From Cupriavidus oxalaticus (GTDB taxonomy: Bacteria > Pseudomonadota > Gammaproteobacteria > Burkholderiales > Burkholderiaceae): 64,000 nt of DNA. The notes below the pieces were generated by a model that saw only the letters and a program-made list of their open reading frames with translations, was not told the DNA's origin and searched no databases. Within the stretch, counting starts at the first letter, position 1, and every line of letters begins with the position of its first letter. Shown here in pieces: positions 59,088-64,000 of this stretch. The stretch spans positions 2,232,001 through 2,296,000 of the forward strand of contig NZ_CP038635.1 in assembly GCF_004768545.1 (NCBI RefSeq), read 5' to 3'. Made by a program: the position numbers and the translations under genes.

Positions 59088-61571
59088 TCAGCCGCATTCG
59101 CCCACGTAGCCGCAATTGGCGCATTTCGCACAGCCGTCGACCTTGTGCAGGGCGTGCGCGCCACACTCCGGGCAAGGCTTGCCGGTGCCCACGCCGGGAG
59201 TGGCCACGCCGGCGCCGGCCTGGACCGCGATCCCGGCCTCCGCGGCCGCCGCCCCGCCCGCCTCGCGCTGCGCCAGGCGGGCTGCCAGCGCCGCCACCGG
59301 CACCTGCCCGCCTTCCGCATCGAGGAAGCCGCGCTTGATCAGGATGCGCTGCAGCGCATAGCCGAGCGCCGCCACTTCCGAGTCATGGAAGCGCGGCACC
59401 TCGGTGCCGTCCTGCCGCACCAGCGAGCCATAGCGCACGGTACCCTTGTCCCACACCACGTTGCGCATGTCGGCCAGCGCCTTGGCGACCGAGCCGCCCG
59501 AGCGCGCCACCATCGACAGCAGCCGCATGGTCGAGGTGATCCACTGCTGGCCCTCGCTGCGCTGCCCCGCCGGCATGAAGAACTCCACCGGCCGCTCGAT
59601 GGCCACGGGCCTGCCGTCGGCGACGCCCGCCACGCGCATGAAATTGACGGTCAGGTAGACGGTCTTGTGGCCTTCGTAGGTCAGGTATTCGACCTTGGAG
59701 GTCACGCCCTCCAGGTCGCCGACCGGCCGGCTGTTGAACGGGCGCACCAGCGGGTTGTCGTCGGCCACCGCAGCAGGCGCTGCCGCCGGGGCGTCGACCG
59801 ACAGCACCGCGCCAAGCACCGGATTGGGGCGATAGGTCGCCAGCCCCTTCAGCCCCGCCTGCCAAGCCTCCAGGTACAGGTGGCGGAAGGCCTCGTACGG
59901 ATAGTCCTCCGGCACGTTGACGGTCTTGCTGATGCTGGTGTCGATATACGGCTGCACCGCTTCCAGCATGCGCATATGGTCCAGCGCCGACATCTGCAGC
60001 GCCGTGACAAAGCTGTCCGGCAGCTGCGCCATGTCGGCGCCCATGTGACGGTAGAGGCGCCAGGCGTGGTCCGCCACCTCGAACGAGCGGTAGCTGTTGT
60101 CCGGCATCCGCTTGCGGCGGTTGTAGGTCCAGGAGAAGGCCGGCTCGATGCCGTTGGAGGCATTGTCGGCAAAGGCAAGCGTGATCGTGCCGGTCGGCGC
60201 GATCGACAGCAGGTGCGAATTGCGCAGGCCGTTGCGCGCAATGGCATCGCGCACGGCCTGCGGCAGCCGGCTGGCGAAGCCGCTCTGCAGGTAGGCGTCG
60301 ACATCCAGCAGCGGGAAGGCACCCTTCTGCGCCGCCAGTTCGGTCGAGGCCAGGTAGGCCTCGTCGCGCATGCGCTCGGCAATGCGCGCCGCCAGTTGCC
60401 GCGCCGGCTCGGTGTCGTAGCGCAGGCCCAGCATCACCAGCGCGCTGCCCAGCCCCAGGAAACCCAGGCCGACGCGGCGCTTGGCGTGGGCCTCGGCCTG
60501 CTGCTCGGGCAACGGCCAGAAGGTCACGTCGAGCACGTTGTCGAGCATGCGCGTGGCCACGCGCACCACTTCGGCAAAGGCATCGAAGTCGAATTCAGCC
60601 TGCGGCGAGAACGGCTGGCGCACGAAACGCGTCAGGTTGATAGAACCCAGGCAGCAGCAGCCATACGGCGGCAGCGGCTGCTCGGCGCAGGGATTGGTGG
60701 CCTCGATGCGCTCGCAGTAATAGAGATTGTTGTCGGCATTGATGCGCGACAGGAACAGGATGCCAGGCTCGGCGTGGTCGTAGGTGGCCTGCATCACCTG
60801 ATCCCACAGCTGCCGTGCCGGCAGGCGGCGGTACACCCACTGGTCGTCGTCGCGGCGATAGGCGCCGGCGGCGATCATGTCGGCGCCGGGCTCGGCTTCA
60901 TGGATCAGCTCGACCTCGCCGTCGGCCTGCACCGCGCGCATGAATTCGTCGGTGACGCCGATCGAGATATTGAAGTTGGTGAGGTCGCCCTTGTCCTTGG
61001 CGTGGATGAAGCTCTCGATATCGGGATGGTCGCAGCGCAGCACGCCCATCTGCGCGCCGCGGCGCGCGCCGGCGGATTCCACCGTCGCGCACGAGGCATC
61101 GAATACCTTCATGAACGACACCGGCCCCGACGCGCGCGAATGCGTCGCACGCACCAGCGCGCCCGCCGGCCGGATCGCCGAGAAGTCATAGCCGACGCCG
61201 CCGCCGCGGCGCATGGTTTCGGCCGCCTGCGCCACCGCGGTGTAGATGCTGGGCCGGCCGTCGCGCGCTTCCGACACCGAGTCGCCCACCGGTTGCACAA
61301 AGCAGTTGATCAGCGTGGCCTGGATACCGGTGCCGGCGGCGGAATTGATGCGCCCGGCGGGCACGAAGCCGTTTTCCTGCGCCCACAGGAAGCGCGCGCT
61401 CCAGGCCTCGCGCTGGTCCTCCGGCTCGGCCTGGGCCAGCGCCAGCGCCACACGCTGCCTGACGTCGGCAATGCTGCCTTCTTCGCCTTTGGCGTATTTT
61501 TCGATCAGGACTTCGGTGGAGATTTCCTGCGGCGCCATGGCACCGTGAATGATCTGGTCGTTTGCGTTCAT
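59088..61571 (-). CDS. nrdJ: Adenosylcobalamin-dependent ribonucleotide reductase (class II)
   Basis: This 827-residue enzyme reduces ribonucleotides using coenzyme B12 and needs no oxygen. The N-terminus lacks the class I ATP-cone. The radical-site motif [12 protein letters not shown] carries the Asn-x-Cys-x-Glu triad. LINCFVQP supplies a redox cysteine, and the C-terminus is a Cys-rich zinc-ribbon ([20 protein letters not shown]). The start at 61571 begins [12 protein letters not shown]. No B12 riboswitch was seen upstream. Confidence 0.93.
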   Translation of the reverse strand: MNANDQIIHGAMAPQEISTEVLIEKYAKGEEGSIADVRQRVALALAQAEPEDQREAWSARFLWAQENGFVPAGRINSAAGTGIQATLINCFVQPVGDSVSEARDGRPSIYTAVAQAAETMRRGGGVGYDFSAIRPAGALVRATHSRASGPVSFMKVFDASCATVESAGARRGAQMGVLRCDHPDIESFIHAKDKGDLTNFNISIGVTDEFMRAVQADGEVELIHEAEPGADMIAAGAYRRDDDQWVYRRLPARQLWDQVMQATYDHAEPGILFLSRINADNNLYYCERIEATNPCAEQPLPPYGCCCLGSINLTRFVRQPFSPQAEFDFDAFAEVVRVATRMLDNVLDVTFWPLPEQQAEAHAKRRVGLGFLGLGSALVMLGLRYDTEPARQLAARIAERMRDEAYLASTELAAQKGAFPLLDVDAYLQSGFASRLPQAVRDAIARNGLRNSHLLSIAPTGTITLAFADNASNGIEPAFSWTYNRRKRMPDNSYRSFEVADHAWRLYRHMGADMAQLPDSFVTALQMSALDHMRMLEAVQPYIDTSISKTVNVPEDYPYEAFRHLYLEAWQAGLKGLATYRPNPVLGAVLSVDAPAAAPAAVADDNPLVRPFNSRPVGDLEGVTSKVEYLTYEGHKTVYLTVNFMRVAGVADGRPVAIERPVEFFMPAGQRSEGQQWITSTMRLLSMVARSGGSVAKALADMRNVVWDKGTVRYGSLVRQDGTEVPRFHDSEVAALGYALQRILIKRGFLDAEGGQVPVAALAARLAQREAGGAAAAEAGIAVQAGAGVATPGVGTGKPCPECGAHALHKVDGCAKCANCGYVGECG

Positions 61572-61750
61572 GTCTGGGCTCACCACGCTCCGAAGTTGGG
61601 TGAATCGGTGGATCCGGGACGCGCATCGCCGGCGCGCCGCGCCGCTGCAATGCGGCGGCCTGTCATGGTCGGGCCAGCGCGGCCTGCACTGCCTGCGCCA
61701 GATCAAGCCGGCGCCTTGCCGCATGCAATGACCCATGGCGGACAAGGCAA

Positions 61751-61781
61751 TTCGACGCGATGCCTCGGACTAGGTTACAAT
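61751..61781 (+). promoter_or_regulatory. Probable promoter of the SRP RNA gene
   Basis: TACAAT (61776-61781) is a good -10 box whose predicted start falls on the first base of the SRP RNA at 61789. The upstream TTCGAC at 61751-61756 is a weak -35 with a long 19-base spacer. Confidence 0.55.
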
Positions 61782-61788
61782 GCCGCTC

Positions 61789-61886
61789 GGACGGGCCTCC
61801 TCGCATGGTGGCGCGGTCAACCTGGTCAGGTCGGGAACGAAGCAGCCACAGCCGTTTTCCACCAGTGCCGAGGGTCAGGCTCGTCC
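61789..61886 (+). ncRNA. ffs: 4.5S signal recognition particle RNA
   Basis: The conserved Ffh-binding region GGTCAGGTCGGGAACGAAGC is present near the centre, with the GGAA tetraloop and the internal-loop bases. The ends pair (GGACGGGCCT with AGGCTCGTCC, one wobble), giving a roughly 98-base hairpin. Compared with E. coli, the pair closing the tetraloop is changed from C-G to G-C, which keeps the helix. It lies between nrdJ and the helicase gene on the opposite strand to both. Confidence 0.93.
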
Positions 61887-62101
61887 ACCTCCCCGCTATC
61901 CCTCCTGCTTCACCCTTCCACCGCTTCACCCCACGCTTACGCGAACAGCTTTCCGCATCGTTTCCGCATCGACATGCGCACGCCGCCTGCAGCGCCGTCC
62001 CTGTCACTTTAGTACAGCATGCCATCTGGCGCGCGCCGGACCCGGCGCACCCACGGCCCATTCTGCGCCGATTTGCGGAAGCTGTCCGGCGCGATCGCCA
62101 C

Positions 62102-64000
62102 TCAGAATAGCGAACCCTGCTGCGTCAGCATCGGCGGCGCCAGCCGCTCGGCGGGAATCCACTGGCCGTCGGCAGTGGCCACGCCGGCCTCGATGCGCTT
62201 GCCCGGGAACAGCGGCGCGACCGCCGCCACGTAGCGCCCCAGCTGCGCGCGATAGGCGGCGTGCTCCTGCGGCAGCAGCCTCAGCTTGTAGTCGACGATG
62301 ACGACGCGGTCGTCGAACTCGACCAGCCGGTCGATGCGCAGCAGCCGGCCGCGCGCGTCATACAGCTCGACTTCATTGCGCGCGCTGCCGGCCTCGTCCG
62401 ACGACAGCAGTGGCGCCAGCGCCGGCGCGCCCAGCATCGCGCGCACCGCCGCGAGCGCTTCATCTACCTGCTCGCGCCACGCTTGCCGTGCCTCGACGGT
62501 ATGCGCGCCGGTGAGCGGGAACCAGCGCAGCACCGTGTCGATGTCCGGAATGCCGGCAAAGGCTTCCGGATAGCGCGTCAGCCGCTCCAGCAGGGCGTGC
62601 ACCAGTTCGCCGTGGCGGGCTGCCGCGGCGTTGAAGACGATGCCGTCGTCTGCCGACGGACCCTCCTCGGCCCGCGCGTCGTCCTCGAACGATGGCAGCG
62701 CCCCGGCGTCGCGGTAGCGCAGGCGGAAGTCGGTGAAGCGCACCGGCTCGCTCAGGCGTGCCAGTACTGGCGCCTCGCTGTCGCCCGCTTGTTCCGGTTG
62801 CCCTGGGTACGCGGGCAACATCTCGCCCACGCCCGCGCCCTGCAGCCACACGTACCAGCTGCCGGCGATTTCCGCGTTGTTCTCGCCGGCGGCGGCGCGA
62901 CTGGCGCGGCCCTTCACGCCGCTGACCAGCAGGCCCTGCTGCGCCCGCGTCATGGCGACGTAGAGCAGGTTCCAATTCTCCCGCTCGCCCAGCGCAGCCT
63001 CGGCCTCGAACATCGGCGCGCGCGCCAGTCCGCGTTCGCTGCGCTTGCCATACGCCGAGAAATGCCGCGGCACCGGCGACGACGGCGGCCAGTCGACCAG
63101 GATCCCGCCCTTGTCCGCGGCGGGATCGCTGTGGTTGGCATCGAGAAGCACCACGAACGGCGCCTCCAGGCCCTTGGCCGCATGCACGGTCAGGATGTGA
63201 ACTGCGTCGAGGCCGGCAAAGGCGGCATCGTCCTCCGCCGGTTCGACGTCTTCGGCGTTGTCGCCCATGCCGCCTTCGTCGGGGCTCTCGCCCTCGTCGC
63301 CACGGCGGATCTCCTGCAGCTCGTCGATGAACTTGGGCAGGCTCGGGTAACGGCCGCCGTCCAGATCCAGCGACAGCTTCAGGAAGGCATCAAGATTGGC
63401 CAGCACCTGCTCGCGGATATCCGGCGGCGCGGCTTCGGCATAACGGCGCCGGACTTCGCCGCCGTGGAAGATCTGGTCGATCAGGTCGTGCACCGGCTGG
63501 TGCGGCGCGACGCGCAGCCACTGGCGCAGCCGCGGCACGCCTTCGCGCAATGCGTCCGAGACGTGCCCGGGCAGGCCGCTGGCTTCGATGCGCGCCCACC
63601 AGCCGCCCTCGCCTTCCAGCTGCGCCAGGGCCAGCAGGTCATCGTCGGTCGCGCCGACCAGCGGGCTCTTGAGCACATGGGCGAGATCGAGATCGGACTC
63701 CGGTGTCATCAGGAAGGCCAGCAAGGCCGACAGGTCCAGCGCTTCCAGCGTGGCCAGCAGGCCGCCGCGGCGCGGGCTCAGGCATGGGATGCCTCCCTCG
63801 CGCAGCGCGCGCTCGTAGTCGGCGAGATGGGTCTTGCGGCGCACCAGCAGGTGCATGTCGCTCCAGCGGGCGGGGCGCGTGGCGCCGTTCTCGTGGACCG
63901 GCACGGTGTCGCGCACATGGCGCAGCCACGCGGCCACACGCCGGCCTTCCTCCAGGCGCAGCGAATCGCCGGCCTGCCGGCGCGGCTGCAGCAGCGTGTC
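62102..64000 (-). CDS. addA: AddA-type UvrD helicase-nuclease, C-terminal part
   Basis: The last 632 residues of a long protein lie here; the frame is open to the right edge. It shows the UvrD C-terminal helicase motifs (DAVHILTVHAAKGLEAPFVVLLDAN, LLYVAMTRAQQ) and a C-terminal PDDEXK nuclease (RIDRLVEF, VIVDYKL). This fits AddA of the AddAB double-strand-break repair enzyme. The helicase start and addB would lie beyond the window, so a stand-alone UvrD-like nuclease is possible. It ends the right side of the window. Confidence 0.85.
   Translation of the reverse strand, partial: DTLLQPRRQAGDSLRLEEGRRVAAWLRHVRDTVPVHENGATRPARWSDMHLLVRRKTHLADYERALREGGIPCLSPRRGGLLATLEALDLSALLAFLMTPESDLDLAHVLKSPLVGATDDDLLALAQLEGEGGWWARIEASGLPGHVSDALREGVPRLRQWLRVAPHQPVHDLIDQIFHGGEVRRRYAEAAPPDIREQVLANLDAFLKLSLDLDGGRYPSLPKFIDELQEIRRGDEGESPDEGGMGDNAEDVEPAEDDAAFAGLDAVHILTVHAAKGLEAPFVVLLDANHSDPAADKGGILVDWPPSSPVPRHFSAYGKRSERGLARAPMFEAEAALGERENWNLLYVAMTRAQQGLLVSGVKGRASRAAAGENNAEIAGSWYVWLQGAGVGEMLPAYPGQPEQAGDSEAPVLARLSEPVRFTDFRLRYRDAGALPSFEDDARAEEGPSADDGIVFNAAAARHGELVHALLERLTRYPEAFAGIPDIDTVLRWFPLTGAHTVEARQAWREQVDEALAAVRAMLGAPALAPLLSSDEAGSARNEVELYDARGRLLRIDRLVEFDDRVVIVDYKLRLLPQEHAAYRAQLGRYVAAVAPLFPGKRIEAGVATADGQWIPAERLAPPMLTQQGSLF

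Noticed and set aside
61572-61760. Possible cobalamin riboswitch upstream of nrdJ
   Set aside because: No B12 box or matching stem order was recognised by eye.
58956-62012. Long + strand open frame across the reductase and ffs
   Set aside because: It is antisense to nrdJ and runs through the SRP RNA; composition is typical of shadow frames.

Overview
The window is chromosomal core DNA of a GC-rich betaproteobacterium, most likely a Cupriavidus or close Burkholderiaceae relative. This is inferred from the gene orders (glnA-ntrB, hfq-hflX-hflK-hflC-hisZ-purA, surE-pcm-nlpD-rpoS, dnaX-ybaB-recR), a Bug-type solute receptor and the protein sequences; no database search was run. Nearly all of it is coding. 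I see no insertion sequence, prophage, CRISPR array or rRNA. One tRNA (Leu, CAG) and one SRP RNA gene (ffs) are present.

Layout: 1-2954 holds the nitrogen-control locus: partial ntrB, a DUF4124 protein and glnA, with a sigma-54-type promoter and two NtrC-like boxes upstream of glnA. 2955-5231: rhodanese, CinA-like protein and an EI24 membrane protein. 5400-8263: a compact three-gene unit (YVTN beta-propeller, exported polysaccharide deacetylase, sterol-desaturase-family membrane oxygenase) of unknown function. 8406-17092: hrpA diverging from argA, then yggX, rpiA, tal and a sirtuin. 17097-20685: rlmB, rnr and tRNA-Leu with a consensus promoter.

21012-38573 is one long minus-strand run in operon-like order: ndk, rlmN, pilF, rodZ, ispG, hisS, yfgM, bamB, der, hfq, hflX, hflK, hflC, hisZ, purA and a phosphoribosyltransferase. 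It links rRNA modification, cell shape, isoprenoid precursors, outer-membrane assembly, ribosome assembly, RNA regulation and membrane proteolysis. In this copy rlmN carries about seven single-base indels inside roughly 200 bp, which looks like poor sequence rather than natural decay.

38946-46752: a BAX-inhibitor-family protein, rlmD, two unrelated nuclease-fold genes, and the stationary-phase cluster surE-pcm-nlpD-rpoS, with an exonuclease overlapping the rpoS stop codon. 46973-55494 is the most accessory part: a quinone oxidoreductase, a nitrate/sulfonate/taurine-type ABC importer, and a catabolic cassette of LysR regulator, CaiB-type CoA-transferase, HMG-CoA-lyase-family enzyme and orphan Bug receptor. 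55551-64000: recR, ybaB, dnaX, a coenzyme-B12-dependent ribonucleotide reductase, ffs and the end of an AddA-type helicase-nuclease.

No clearly new system emerges. The best leads are the 5.4-8.3 kb envelope-type operon, the CoA-transferase/lyase/Bug cassette, the rpoS-coupled exonuclease, the possibly leaderless argA, and the damaged rlmN.
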